A DNA stretch of 64,000 bases from Bryopsis sp. KO-2023 (GCA_030272585.1 BSYQ01000008.1:3906001-3970000), one strand, 5' to 3'. Shown: positions 33,123 to 45,301, numbered from the stretch's first letter. The notes: a model not told the origin generated them from the letters alone. Program-made: numbers and translations.

Positions 33123-36100
33123 ATGCGCTTACGGAGTGGGTATAAAACTCTATTAAAAAAAACGGGGGGAAATAGGTGCCCTTGCTGTAGGGAGCTTATT
33201 AGGTCTAGGAATCATTGGGTGGGACACAAGAGGAGGTGCCCCAGGCTGGAGGAGCTTTTGGTGGAGGTGAAGGCATGGGAAGGTGGGTTTTTTTTAAGTG
33301 TGCAACCAGAAAATCCTTTTTAATTAACTTATAAGTTACCTTAATAATAAAACTGAAACCTCAACACAATTTGAATCCCTTGTATCTCATCACTGGAGCA
33401 TCGGATGTCTTTGAAATTTTGACAAGTAATGTGTTTTAACACATTTGTCACACCATCAAAATTTGAAAGACATCTGATGCTCTAGTGAAGAGATACAAGG
33501 GATTCAAATTGTGTTGAGGTTTCAGTTATAGAATATTACAACTATAAGCTGTGACAACGTATATACCCTAGGTTTGCACCACTTTTTAGCATGTTTTACA
33601 TGGCTGACAGACGAGAACGAGGCATCACGCGAAGAAAGGCGTTTGGCACCACCCCTTCAACAACCAAGCGATGGAGCTGATGTGGGTGCGAGCAGCATCC
33701 CCAACGATGATGTCCAAGATGCCAGCGGTTTCAGGGACGAGAACAACGATGGTATGGACGCGAACAACGATGGCCTGGACATTCACAATGACGGTGGTGG
33801 AGAGGTTTGCAACGATGTTCTTGACATTCACAACGGCGATGGTGGGGATGACAACGATGGCGACCTCCGAGGCGATGGGGGACTCCCTGCCGTTGATGGA
33901 AGCGAGTCAGATGGATCCCCTGGGATGGACACGGAGGAAGAAACCGAAGTCGAGGAAGATGATGAAGAAGAAAATAGCTCTGAAACCACAATCAACAACG
34001 ATGATAGCTCTGTCCACAACGAGGACACTGACTCTGGCAGCGTTCAGAATGATGGCCCCGACTTCTTTGGAGACGTTCACCACAACGAGGAACTAAAAAC
34101 GCCGTTGTACCCGGGATGCTTGTTCACCTTGCTTCATGTGATTATGCTCCTTCTACAACAAAAGGCCGACCACGGCACAACGAGGGAGGCCTTTGAGGCC
34201 AATTTGAAACTGATCAGTGCAATTCTGCCCTCCAACCATGTTCTTCCCACATCACTGCTTCGAATCAAGAGGCTGTTGGGGGTCCCATGTCTTGAAGATG
34301 TCACATATTTCTCTTGCGAAAGAGGATGCAAGTTTTATCACGTGAAAGACCGGTGGGTGTGTATTGTCGTTGTTGTAACAGTATCCACCATTGTCGCATA
34401 TATGCTCTGCGTTGTGATATATATCACAACGTTCACACAAAATAACACAAGGTCGAGTGATACCAAAGCATGGTTCGTTTTCTTTTCCAACAGTCGGTTT
34501 CTGCGGCCATCGCTGGACCTTCTTTGCGAGCATTGCAAAAAGCCTATATTCACGGTGCAAAAAGGGGTTTCAACCGCGCTGGAACCTTGCTTGAAAATCT
34601 TCTACTTTGGAGTCAAGAGCCTCCTCCGTGTGATGACCGGGAGCCTTTCCTTTTGCCAATCACGGCACAGAGGGGCAAACGATGGAATTCGAACGACTCC
34701 GATGTTCAAACGGCTGGCGGCTCTCGTTGGAGACTCGCTTCGAAAGACCGGTCTCTACCACTTAGGAGGGGACTATTTCGGTTGCACAACGGGAAGGCGT
34801 GGGAATTATTCACTCGGGACATTCTTTCTACGTTGTGGTACGGTGTTACATCGCTGCAAATTGGGGCAGGTGCATTGTATTCCCGTTGTTCCAGTTCCAC
34901 ATTGTGTTTTAACAGTGTGTTCTGGACATTCCACAATGCTTTAACAAAGTGTCACAATGCTTTTCAACGCTTTGACACGGTGTTATGACTTGTTTGCATG
35001 GCAGATGATGTTTGCAAGGAGGATTCCATGAAAACCTCCTTGCACTACCCATTGCTGATTATATCCGGCCCCAAGGAGCCCAAAACCTTGCAAGCCATAC
35101 TTGGGCTGATAGTGAGGGACTTCAAGGCTCTGATGCCGGGAAACGGTTTCCTTCACACGGATTCGTGGACGTTTCGCGGAGGATCCCCCGCCCGAGAGAG
35201 GGTAGAACACTCGGCAATAATTTCCTCTGTGGCGGGGGATTCTCCATGGATGGCCAAGGTCATGAATGACCTTGGCATGACCGCTCGAAACGCTTGCCCG
35301 GATTGTTTTGGTCCCACCCAAAGTGTGCAAGGCACATCGACCAAAACACAACGTTACTTGGGCTACACTTCCCCCGTCCCACTAGGCGACGGCGATGTGG
35401 AATTGATGAGGATGGTCGGCAGGCGTGGAAAGGTCGGTGTGGAGTATGTGATACACGGTGTGCGGGGGGGCCTTAACAATTGTGATTTACATTCATGCGT
35501 TGTGCTTGGCCGTGCTTGCCTTGTGCAGAAGCACACAAACGCTGTGTTTGTGCCTATTAACGTTGCGACCTGTTTTTTGTTTTAGTTGAAGCGACAATGG
35601 CAACCGGACATGATGGACATGGTGAAAACAAGGGAGGAGCACATGAGGGCAGCTGAGCTGGTGGATCAAGGCTTGTTGACCCCAACACAAGCACATACTC
35701 ACGGCTCCACCGCCCTTGCTGACCTTACTTACTACACGCCCGAGCTCAAGGTCATGGGTGTTGCACACCTGATTTTGATGGGCTTGGTCAAGGATTTCCT
35801 GAGCAAGGTAAGGATTTAGCAACGCGAATATGCTGAAAACACTCGTGCGAGTGTGTCCCTCAACAACCTTGTTGTAGTGCTGCAATGCCATGTGTTTACG
35901 TCCAGTGGCGGTGTGTTTGTAGATCAAACAACGCGTGACCTCACGGGAAAGAAGACACCACGCCGCCGCCTACAAACAACGCTTGCAAGGTCTGAAGGTA
36001 CCAACGGACTTCGGTGCTTGCATCGTTGACTTGACGGCGGAGCGTGTGTACTCGAACATGCATGACATCATGGTTTTTATCCGGTGAGTTCTTGTTCCTT

Positions 36101-37703
36101 GTTGTCCGCCTTTCTTTCGTTGTGAATGATTGTTATGTCGTTGTCACCAGCCTTATTTCCATCGTTTTTTTTGTGCCTTGTTATTGCCTTTCCCAGCGTT
36201 GTTGAGTGTTGCATTAACCTTGTCAATGTAGGTCCTACGAAGGTTTCGTGATGGAGGCCTGCTTGACGAGAGAAGAGCTCCGTGCCTGGACCGACCTGGT
36301 TGCTGTGGCCACACACTATGTGTGTGTGCAAGCCCACATCCACGACAAGGACTTCGAGACGACGGCGAGGAAGATTCAGTCAAGAACCATGCGCTACTGC
36401 AGGTAAACATTGATCTGGTTTACAACGTGTTGAGTGGTAGGCACAGTGTTACTGAGGTTTTTTACATCGCTGCAAAAAAATTCGGGTTGAGGGACACGGA
36501 TGTTGTGTTTTTTCTTTTGTGTTTTAGGCGTGCCGAGGAATTGTTTGGGAAGACCATTTGCAAGTTTAACATGCATAAACTTGTGTGTGCGGGCTTTCGC
36601 CAAGAAGCTTTGAGAGGTCCGGCGGCGGGGGTCTCGGAGTTTTGGATCGAACGGGCTCTTGGGCGACAGAAACGAACTATGGCGGGAAGGGTAAAGAGGG
36701 CTCCAAGTGCCATGTATGCCAACGATGTGCTCTGCCAATTGTAAGTGGAATTTGTGTGTGGCTGTGACAATGAATAAAGGGTCTTTCACATGGTGTATGT
36801 CTTTGCTTGCATGGTTGTGTTGTTTTGTTTTGTTCTGCATGGTGGCGATGGATGCTGACAATGTTGTTGTGTGTAGGACACTTGCCGCTCATTTCAACAC
36901 CCTCCCCCCGAGCACGGTTGATGATCTACGTGCGTTGTTCGAGCCCAAAACGTCGCCTAACAAGATGATCCTCACGTGGGATGGAGGTAAGGCGACGTTC
37001 AAGGCCAACCATGCTGAAGAGAACGATGTCCGTGCCTTCATGGAGGCGTTGGAGACTGCCACAAGGTGAGGTCGTGTGACGCAAACAACCATGCACATCT
37101 TATGTATGGCACTGTTAAAATGGCTAAACGCATTGAGCGTCTGTTTGTGAGCGTTGTGTTGCGTGTGTTACGCGTTGTGGACTGTGGTAAAAGCTGTGTG
37201 GATTGCCTTTTAGGAATTTTGGATTCTCTTTGCCGGGATGGGAGGGGAGGAACCCAAGATATGCCGGCATCTACAGAACGAACAAGGTGGAGAGGCAAAT
37301 GTGGGGATGCACTGAAACGTTTTTTTCGAAGAGATGGAGAGGAGGTCCAAAGGCCGCACACAATACCATGGTCTACGTTGCGTTTCAATCCGATGGTGGA
37401 CCATACCAAATGTACCTCGGCCATGTGTTGGACATCTTTATCATTGACGATTTTGAGCACGGTGCCGCTCCAACCCAGGTGGTGCTCATGTTGGACCTCC
37501 ACAAGCTTGCCTACAGCGTTGCAACGTTCCCCAAGGTTAGGAACGAGCCTAGGCAAGGTCCGGTGGACTTGAACAACGTGTTTAAGATCGTGGGCGTTGG
37601 TGAAAAAAATTACCCGGTTTTGTTGGAGACGGTTCCGACAAAAATGATGAGGATGGTGGATGAAAGGGGGAATTCACGCTATTGCATGTACAATGGAATG
37701 TGA
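33123..37703 (+). CDS. CACTA/Tnp2-like transposase, 1034 aa, eleven exons
   Basis: Exons: 33123-33282, 33590-34352, 34494-34629, 34671-34842, 35005-35432, 35586-35807, 35923-36083, 36232-36402, 36528-36740, 36877-37065 and 37214-37703. All are GT-AG, all phases match, and the 3105 nt end at a TGA. Residues 19-39 form a Cys/His zinc finger (CPCC...HWVGHKRRC). A long acidic Asp/Asn-rich segment follows. Next comes a Tnp2-like core: paired CEHC (about 318-321), IISGPKEPK (about 430), RNACPDC (about 508) and HLILMGLVKDF. A FGKTICKFNMHKLVCAG segment lies further on, as in Tnp2/Plavaka-type transposases. Family assignment is from remembered motif order. The intron 34630-34670 is only 41 nt and is the weakest junction. 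Confidence 0.72.
33351..33528. repeat. Foldback element in intron 1 of the transposase
   Basis: About 70 bp at the left (AACTGAAACCTCAACACAAT...) are nearly perfectly complementary to the right end (...ATTGTGTTGAGGTTTCAGTT). It lies wholly within the intron 33283-33589. It could be a small MITE or a small-RNA precursor. Confidence 0.85.
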
Positions 37704-38360
37704 ACGTTGTAAAGGTCTTGGTCCACGTTGTGTATTTGAGGAATGGCACTGCCAACCATGTAATGGTTGGACGAGCGTTGCAAACACAATGGGTACTCCA
37801 TATTTGTTTTAATATCCAGATAAACAACCATGCATAAATCTGCCTGAACCATGCTGTGATCGAAACGACAATTCCCACACATGATATCCAGAATAACAAC
37901 CATGTACAAGAACAGTCCAACCACAACAAGGTTGCAACGATATTTCCAGATGAACCCGAAGTTGACGTCTGGAAAAGCAACCGTGTATATGACCAACTGC
38001 ACGTTGTAGTTTAACAACGTTGTTTCCAGGGCGCCCTTTCTGACACCTGAAACTGCTTTTTAACGACGTATTAGTCGACGGTGGCGAGCCCCGAATACTT
38101 TTTCAAGATATATGTGATGTATTTTGTGTTTCTTTCAAAACTACGTTGTTGATGTGGATGTCTGCGGTGTCGGCTGATCAGGCCAAAAGGCCGTCACTTG
38201 CGAAACGCGTCGAAAGCAGTTGTATCTTGGCGGAAGACGCCTAGGGGTCGAACCTAGGTGTTTCCGCACGTCTTTGTGTGTGTTCCGGCATTTTTCGACG
38301 TGTTTCACGTTTCGATCCCGTCGGCGCGAAATTCAAATTACAACGTTAATAGTGAATCTC
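37704..38360. other. Right subterminal region of the DNA transposon
   Basis: No gene. Short words such as AACAACCATG and GTTGCAACG recur, as in the subterminal repeats of CACTA elements. The hairpin 38230-38267 lies here, and the TTAATAGTG at about 38346-38354 is a candidate terminus. Confidence 0.45.
38230..38267. repeat. Hairpin, GCGGAA...CCTAGG/CCTAGG...TTCCGC
   Basis: GCGGAA (38230-38235) pairs with TTCCGC (38262-38267), and CCTAGG (38240-38245) with CCTAGG (38253-38258) around a 7-nt loop GGTCGAA. The inner arm looks like a T-arm, but no tRNA surrounds it. Confidence 0.75.
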
Positions 38361-38748
38361 CCATAGTGCTGTGTGTTGTTTTCCGTCCGAATTTGGGCTC
38401 TAAAGACACGGTCCCTGGTCTCTCGCCACCTCTTTGATCTTCCGCCCACCCAGCTGAGTTTTTCTTGGGGGGTGGGTAAGCAGAAAGGGAAAAGAGGAGT
38501 TGTTACTTTGGCGTTTTCTGGATAACGTCCAGGAGGACTGTGTTTCGGGATCGAACAAGGGAGAGTGCTTTCTCACGATGATGTGTGTTGGGTTAGCTAT
38601 TGTGTCAGTGTGTGTTGCTGCTCAGGGGTGGGTTTCTGGCCACTCCTTTTTCACACAAGCCGACAAAACCTGCATGTGAAACACAAAAGAGAGCATCAGT
38701 TCCAAGAAAATCACCCTCCCAGAACATTCCACTCGTCCCTTGCGTTGC
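38361..38748. other. Gene-free stretch
   Basis: No coding sequence recognised. It is mixed sequence leading up to the TATA box at 38749. Confidence 0.5.
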
Positions 38749-38756
38749 TATAAATA
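38749..38756 (+). promoter_or_regulatory. TATA box candidate
   Basis: TATAAATA with a C/T-rich leader after it. The next ATG is at 38845 in the good context ACCACCATG. It opens an ORF of only 39 codons (38845-38964), so what the promoter would serve is unclear. Confidence 0.35.
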
Positions 38757-38844
38757 CAGGATAGACCTCCTCCTGTCCTCGGAGTGAGCCCCTCAATTTA
38801 CAAACGAAACTCAACACTCTCTCTATCCCTACCAGACAACCACC

Positions 38845-38964
38845 ATGTTACATGATCACACAAGAAGTACCAAAATTGACATTTGCCAGCCCTTGAATCG
38901 ATTGATTGACCCCATAATCTTCCACGCCGTGGGGATGTTGCCCACACGCACACACACATATTAA
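38845..38964 (+). CDS. Possible 39-aa micropeptide
   Basis: A short ORF starting MLHDHTRSTK about 90 bp after a TATA box and in strong start context. It lies antisense to the downstream sequence of the ABCG gene. There is no family match and its reality is doubtful. Confidence 0.2.
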   Translation: MLHDHTRSTKIDICQPLNRLIDPIIFHAVGMLPTRTHTY

Positions 38965-39183
38965 AACAGCCTTGATATTGTTCTCCCCAATCTTGCCTCT
39001 CCTCTTTTCCACTAATTCTTTCACGAATAAACTTTTGAAAATCTTGAATTCAGATGAAATGAATCCCCCCCCCCCCCCTCTCCCCAAAACCATGCATCAA
39101 AAATAGAGGAAAAACCCTTTGAACCCCCCTCTCAACATACACACAGACATCGCCCCCCCCCCCAGCCCTCAGGTTGAATCACT

Positions 39184-41809
39184 CTACAGCTTGACTTTCC
39201 TTTCCTTGAGTTTGAGGACTGCGAAAAACACGAATCTGTAAAAAACCGCCATTGCCACCAGGATTGCAATTTCCTGCCACTTATCCCTGACCTCGACGCT
39301 CCAAGCTTTCAAAACTTCTTCCCCTGTGATTTTGCAGCCGGATCCCTGGCACATCTGGTTTCCCAACAACAAGGTGGCCGGAGAATCCCAGCCATCGGTG
39401 TCGGCAAATTCGTTGTTCATGAATCCGGTGAACGCGTAGCTGTGGAAGGAAATGTAATGGAGCGGGTAACGCCAGACAGGGTCGGGCAGTTCTTCTCGGG
39501 GTTGAAAGAATCCGCACACCAGCATGTACAATCCCATCATCCCGGCTCCTGGGAAAAAACAAAAACAAAAAACGAAACATGCATCTGTCAGTTGAATCCA
39601 TGGTGCCCTCTGAAAACAGGCTCATGATCAATCGGAGCTCAGGAGGTATGTTGCATGTGCATGGAGGCTGACCCCATCTCGCTGGCGGGTGCAATCTACT
39701 GTATATATGAATTGGGTTTGGAAGTCAATGTTGGCTAGTCAACGGGGTTTTTTCCCTGGGACAAAAGCATAAGTGTTGCTCCTGTGGATTTTGAGCATCG
39801 AATGGTGCTTGACGCCAGAGCCCCCCCTTCACAATTTGAATTTTCCGCCTGCACTGTAGGTTGTACTCAGGAAAATAATAATAAATATTATTAGAAGGGT
39901 ACCCCTGCACCCCTCCCCCCAAAAAAGAAAAACACACACACACACACAAAAAAACAAAAAAAACAAAACAGATTGAGTTTTCGTACCTCCGGCTATTCCC
40001 ATCAAGTAATGGGGGACGACGCTGCTGATGGCCATCATCAAGCCCTCCACTGTGCTCAACGATAAATAGAGGTCCAACACAAAGTAAACAAACCTCTCTG
40101 CGTCGCCGTGCAATCCCGCCAGCCAGTACGCGCAGATGCTGCTGGTCAGGGATATCAGAAAAATGAACGGGGCCGATGCTATGGTGTTGGACAGCACGAA
40201 GGCAGCCACCCCGTAGTACCCATTAAGCCGCTCTTTTTGGAATATCTTGGAAGGAGCACCACACAAATTGACCATGTCAGTCATCCAACAAAACAAAGTG
40301 TCGAACATTGGTGGTGGGCGGGAGGGGGAGAATTTCATTGAAGAGGATTCAAGGAACAGAAAGCCAATGCTGGCGTGTTACTCTTACCATTAAAAAAACT
40401 GGAAAAAAGAACTGATGGTCATCGAATTGGAACAATGAAATGAAAATGAAATGTGGGGGGTGGTCATGTGAGGGGGGAAAAGTCATTGTGGGAAATTGAT
40501 GGTGGGGGTTCTGCTCCCTAATGTGGAGAACAAGTGAGCAATGTGTTGCTTGTAAGGAAACTAATGCCCAGGGTAAAGTCATAGCTTTTATGATCAAAAT
40601 TCGTTGGGAACAGGGTTGCCTCACTTGCATATCTTCCACAAATGATGGAAACGCCGAAATGGACATGAACGTCAGGAAAGCCACCACGAAAAACAGCATG
40701 GCGGCTCTCGAATTCACCGCAGCCCAAGACTTGTCGAGGTCGAAGTAGATCGTGCCGATGCACACGCACAGCGCGACGTACATCCCCAGCCGCATCCAAA
40801 ACATGCCCAAATCGCGCATGTTGTTCAGAAACGAGCGATGCGTGAGGGCCGCCACTTGGCTCAGGAATCCCGCCCCTTTGGTGTGCAGCGCGCATTTCTC
40901 TTTTTGGGACGACAGCTCGTCGCAATCGCGGTCCAGCAGCTGAGCGAATTCCGACGAGCGGAACACCTTCTCCAGCGTGTCGATTTGCTCCTCCATGGTG
41001 GCGAACTTCTCGGACTCCACCTCCATGAAGTCCGAATTCGTGCATTGCAAGAAATGGTCGGCAGGGTTGCGGTGCTGGGCGCACGGGAGCCCCGCGAACT
41101 GGAACAAGTCGATCGCCCTGGCGGCCTCCCCGAAATACACGATGGACCCTCTGGACAGCAAGCAGAGCTTGTCGAACAGCTCGAACACTTCCGAGGAAGG
41201 TTGATGGATAACGGATATTATGGTTCTACCCTTCCCCGCCATCGTGCTCATCCCCCTCATTACGTAGAACGAGCTCGCGGCGTCCAAACCGGACGTCGGC
41301 TCGTCCAGGAACAGCAGCGTCGGGGACGTTATGAGCTCGCACCCGATGCTCACGCGTCGTCTTTGACCCCCCGAAACGCCCTTCATGTGCCAGTTTCCTA
41401 TGTGGACGTCCGCAACGTCCTGCAGACCCAGCTCCAGCATCACTTCGTCCACTCTCGACGCCATCTCCTGACGTCCCGCGCCAGAAAGCCTCAGACGAGC
41501 GACGAACATCAGCGTTTCTTTCACGGTAAGCGTACCAATGAGGAGATCGTCCTGGCTAACGTACGCCGCGAGACCATACGACAGGGTCGTCCGGTGACCG
41601 TTAAGCAAAACGTCGCCCTTCACGGTAACGTCCGGGGAGATTCTTCCAGCCATTGTGTCCAGCAGAGTGGTCTTGCCGCTTCCCGACGGCCCCATGATGG
41701 CCAGCATGTGTTTGGAACCCACACATCCCGAAACTCCTTTCAAAATCGTCTTCGTGTCGCCATCCTTGCCCACGGAAACCGTGAGATCTTTCCATACGAG
41801 GTTCGCCAT
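39184..41809 (-). CDS. ABCG (white/brown-complex) half-transporter, 602 aa
   Basis: Three exons on the minus strand: 40625-41809, 39987-40245 and 39184-39548. All are GT-AG, phases fit, and the 1809 nt give 602 codons plus stop. The nucleotide-binding domain comes first: Walker A GPSGSGKT (residues 40-47), signature VSGGQRR (145-151), Walker B LLFLDE (165-170) and H-loop His202. A six-helix membrane domain follows from about residue 330, with the RERLNGHYGV-type motif KERLNGYYGVAAFV. The C-terminus resembles plant ABCG11-type exporters (WRYPLHYISF, NEF...GWDSP). Half-transporters act as dimers at membranes and export lipids or hydrophobic molecules. The substrate is unknown. The ATG at 41809 is the first in frame and leads straight into the domain. 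Confidence 0.92.
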
Positions 41810-42067
41810 GTCTCAGCAACTCCACGCGCGCGCGGCTGTTCGTTTGTTTACCCGCGCGTTGATTTTTTCCGCCCCTTGCCGCGTCAGACGGTTTTTTGAC
41901 CTCGAACTCGTACGCGTGGCAAATCCGCCGAACTTGTCGTAACTCCCGCACGTAAGAGCATCCCCACCGCAGACCTCATCCCCATCCTCAGTTCGCGTAT
42001 GACGGACTTTGTGTTGACGTCATCGGTGGAAAGTGTGAAGTGCATTTCCAGGCGAAAATGACAGGGC

Positions 42068-42243
42068 TCCGAGGTAACCTGCGCCTGGGTATCATGGTAC
42101 CCATGATACCCCATGATACCCCATGATACCCATGATACCCAATTATACCCCACTGATACCCACGATATCGTCGATGCCCGCCGATACCCCGCGATACCAG
42201 CGACAAACGCAGAAACGCCTTGAAAGACCGAGTCCGTCACGGA
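42068..42243. repeat. Left arm of an internal inverted repeat with GATACCCAT minisatellite
   Basis: It runs from CCGAGGTAACCTGCGC through many GATACCCAT/GATACCCC words to ACGCAGAAACGCC and beyond. It is inverted relative to 45117-45301. Confidence 0.8.
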
Positions 42244-42334
42244 GACAATCAGTCAATCAATCATCAAGAGATAAACGACGAAACGTCGGCGCCGCAAACG
42301 ACGAACCAACAAGACAACGACGGCGACCACAACC

Positions 42335-42543
42335 CTCCCTCAGTTCGCACTTCCCTTCCACCAGAAGCTCACACTCACAGTTCGCGCTTGGGATCGTTCG
42401 CCCGTTCGGCGAAGCCGTTTTAGTGTGAGTGTGAGCGAGTTCTTGGTGTGATAGCCAGGAGCCGTTTCAGTGTGTGTCTGGAAGGGAAGCGCGAACTGTG
42501 AGTGTGAGTGTCTGGTAGAAGGGAAGCGCGCGAATTGAGGGAG
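42335..42543. repeat. Foldback repeat, about 209 bp
   Basis: CCCTCAGTTCGC...CACTCACAGTTCGCGCTT on the left is matched by its imperfect reverse complement on the right (AAGCGCGAACTGTGAGTGTG...GAATTGAGGG), with arms of about 52 bp. No coding sequence. It could be a small MITE. Confidence 0.7.
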
Positions 42544-42969
42544 GGTTGTGATACACAAGACAAACGGGCTCGAGGATGCTGGCTCCAGCGAAAGAGGTGA
42601 GAAAAGCACTTGTGGGTTCCATGTGCGCGTGCCCAGCTCAATTTTCTGGTTTATGGATTCTGGTAAGCGTTGCTAAAATCCATTATACTCCTCTGTCAAA
42701 AAACCCTTAAAAGCCTTGTTCGTCTTATCAACTACGTGTTCCCATACATACAAACGAACAAATCAACCTTCTTCCCTCTGTCATAGAATACTTGTCCCCA
42801 TTATCTCTGGAAGCATAGCCCCACCTAAAACAACTTGAACTGGCTCAACACAGAGCAAACTGAACACTGAAATTCATCAGTAAAAAAGAACAGGAGAAAC
42901 AAAACATTTTATCTGATGCGAAGCAAAATCATAACACCAGAGAGGTTTGATTTCCTTTGAAAAATCGAA

Positions 42970-44187
42970 TCAACCCTCATATACAAGCAAGCAACCTTGG
43001 AACATCCTCATGTGTTTATAGTCATCATCATTGCCTCTGTTCTTCCGATTGCGTCTCCTTTCTCTTCTAGATTTCTTGTCTTTCTTAGGTTTCTTTCTCT
43101 TTCCCTTTGTCCTGGCTCTGACTGACCCCCCTGGAAGCATGACTATCCCCACCTCCCCACTCAACTCATCACCACCGCTCCCAATCTCCGTAACGAGCTT
43201 GACAGAGCCCTGACCTCCTCCACCACCTCCATTCCAGGTCGATCCAGAAGAACTCTCCTCCGACTCCCCAGTCGCTTCCGGCCCGGTTTCCACCTTTTCA
43301 TTGCCGCTGCTTGCTGTGCCAGGGTCCGACTCTGTCAGTCAGTCAGTCACTGGTTTTGTTTCAGTGGGTTTGGCTTCTGACGGTTGCCCTGGAACCACTT
43401 GTTTTGCTGTAGCATCTCCTATCGCACTGCCTTCGGCTCTCCCCTCCCCAGTGGCTTCGCTCCTGCTGTCCACTGATGCAGTCGATTCATCCTTGACCTC
43501 AGAGGAGATTTCTCCAGAGGCTTCCGGCACCACCTCCCCTGGACCGAAAACAAAACACCAAAATTATAAGGATAAGGATCATGCTATTTATCTGACACAT
43601 ATTTATAGCCGCGCTTCTTTTACATCATTCTTCTCAGAAGTAGGCATGAGGATATCCAGCCAATAATACCATCGCCGACATAAGCAAAAGCAAAAATCAA
43701 GACTTTGGCAACAGGCCTGGCAACAGCGGTCGCCACGGTTCTTTGCTCAGACACAGCTCTTCCTCCTGTCGTTTCGGCTTCGGCAGAATCCCTGTGTCAC
43801 TTCAGCAATCGCCTTGGCGACTGCTTTGGCTGTGGCTTTAGCTATAGCTGGAGCCTGGGTTGATGCTATGCCTTTAGCGGAGCCTTGACCGATGACTTCT
43901 AAATCCACACCCGCTCCTGCAAGGGCTTTTGCCACAGCCTTCCCGATAGCTGTGGCTGCCACTTCAGCTTGTGCCTGTCCATCCCCCCCATCGGACACGG
44001 TGGAGGCAGACTGAGAAATCGCCTCCACTACAGCATCGTTGACTTTGACAATCGTCTGAATAAAACCCAAGAAAGTGCACAGCCACTCCAAAAGAGTGAA
44101 ACAACCAAAAACGAATTCCGAAACATATAATATGATCGGTCCACGCGCAGACGATTTACGAAAACTGTGCATCTTTCCACAACCCAA
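42970..44187 (-). CDS. Possible Ala-rich secreted-type protein gene, exon structure unresolved
   Basis: A minus-strand segment (43747-44055, after a TTTATTCAG acceptor) encodes an Ala-rich amphipathic stretch with words such as AIGKAVAKALAGAG and AKAVAKAIAEV, ending in two Cys. Further downstream, 42970-43560 encodes Ser/Glu/Gly-rich sequence with a basic KGKRKKPKKDKK tail, in two frames that meet at a GACT repeat. Whether these belong to one gene is not clear. No domain is recognised. It may be host DNA captured by the Harbinger-like element, or decayed coding sequence. Confidence 0.3.
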
Positions 44188-44197
44188 GGGTGATATT

Positions 44198-45116
44198 TCA
44201 TGAATGTGATTTCATGGCATCCATGAAATGGGTTTTATCTCGGAGAAAACTGTGGCGAACGATGCTAAAATATACTGACACAGTTGCCACATTTGCCTAG
44301 CAGCCATTTCACAACTGAGTTTCCAGAAAACGTGAACAACAACAGAGTGTACTGCAGACACAATCACTCTACAGCGTTTTGCTTTCAACTCTAACACACT
44401 ATCACATTCTCAGCGTTCAAAGAGATAGCTGTTTTGACCTTTGAATTTTTTTTTTGAAGAAATGGGCGTGAGAGGGTAATTTGATGTGTAACATTACATA
44501 TAAATTGTATTAAAACGTTTTAAAACAAAAAACTGGAAACTCGAAACTAAATTCCCTCGTGTCGATCCTAACCTGTGAAGTCGATTTGTATAACCCTTCA
44601 CCACTCCGCTGGTCGAAGTCAAAAGCCCGTTTTTCTTCCTACAGTTTGCCATGATAACTCGCCAGGAGCCATTAAAATGGACTTCTCACCTTGTCTCTTG
44701 CCAAGGTCACACAGCTTTCGTGAAATCCCTTGCTGCGGATTTCCCTGAGCTCCTGACTCTCCCCCGAGCCCCCCCAAAGACGTCCCCATTTCCCCCAGGA
44801 TCTGATTGCACGCTGATTTTTTTGGCTTGCTCACATATGGAAACTCTGGGCACCCTACACCAGACATTGGTCATTAAACAAGGGTCCTGCTACTGCTGCT
44901 TATGCCCCCCCCCCCCCCCCCCCAATGCCAACAATCTTATCCGAAGCCTACAAATGTCCAAGACAAAAGACCTGGAAATCGTATCTATTTTTTTTTTATT
45001 TGAATAAAACTCTGGGCCCTCGATCTGAAAACAACCCACAATATGTGTATATATCAGCACTGGCACACCACAGATTTTCCGAAGTGGTCGGGGTGTGCGC
45101 TCTCTCTTCGTGCGAC
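44198..45116. other. Gene-free stretch
   Basis: No convincing gene. It contains an 18-base C run near 44907-44924. Confidence 0.45.
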
Positions 45117-45301
45117 GTCTCCTCGACGGGCTCGGTCCTTCGAGGCGTTTCTGCGTTTGTCGCTGGTATCGGCGGGCATCGACGATATCGTGGGTATCAG
45201 TGGGTATAATTGGGTATCATGGGTATCATGGGTATCATGGAGGTATCACGGGGTATCATGGGGTAACACGGGGGTACCATGATACCATGCGCAGGTTACC
45301 T
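45117..45301. repeat. Right arm of the internal inverted repeat (GGGTATCATG minisatellite)
   Basis: Reverse complement of the 42068-42243 arm: GGCGTTTCTGCGTTTGTCGCTGG, then GGGTATCAT words, then GCGCAGGTTACCTCGG. Arms of about 175 bp enclose about 2.9 kb that includes the Ala-rich segment. Confidence 0.8.

Larger units (their letters stand above)
12834..37703. mobile_element. CACTA/Tnp2-like DNA transposon, coding span
   Basis: Two divergently transcribed spliced genes define the element: the 575-aa partner gene (minus) and the 1034-aa transposase (plus), with start codons 191 bp apart. I infer they are one unit from this head-to-head layout. The span shown includes the inserted LARD-like element; without it the coding span is about 7.1 kb. 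Terminal inverted repeats were not proven. A TTAATAGTG near 38346-38354 could be a CACTA-type right end, but no matching left end was found. Confidence 0.7.

Noticed and set aside
38346-38354. TTAATAGTG as proven right terminus of the DNA transposon
   Set aside because: No matching left terminus or 3-bp duplication found; kept only as a candidate.
44651-45007. 118-codon plus ORF with a C run
   Set aside because: Low-complexity, crosses an 18-base C run and shows no recognisable features.
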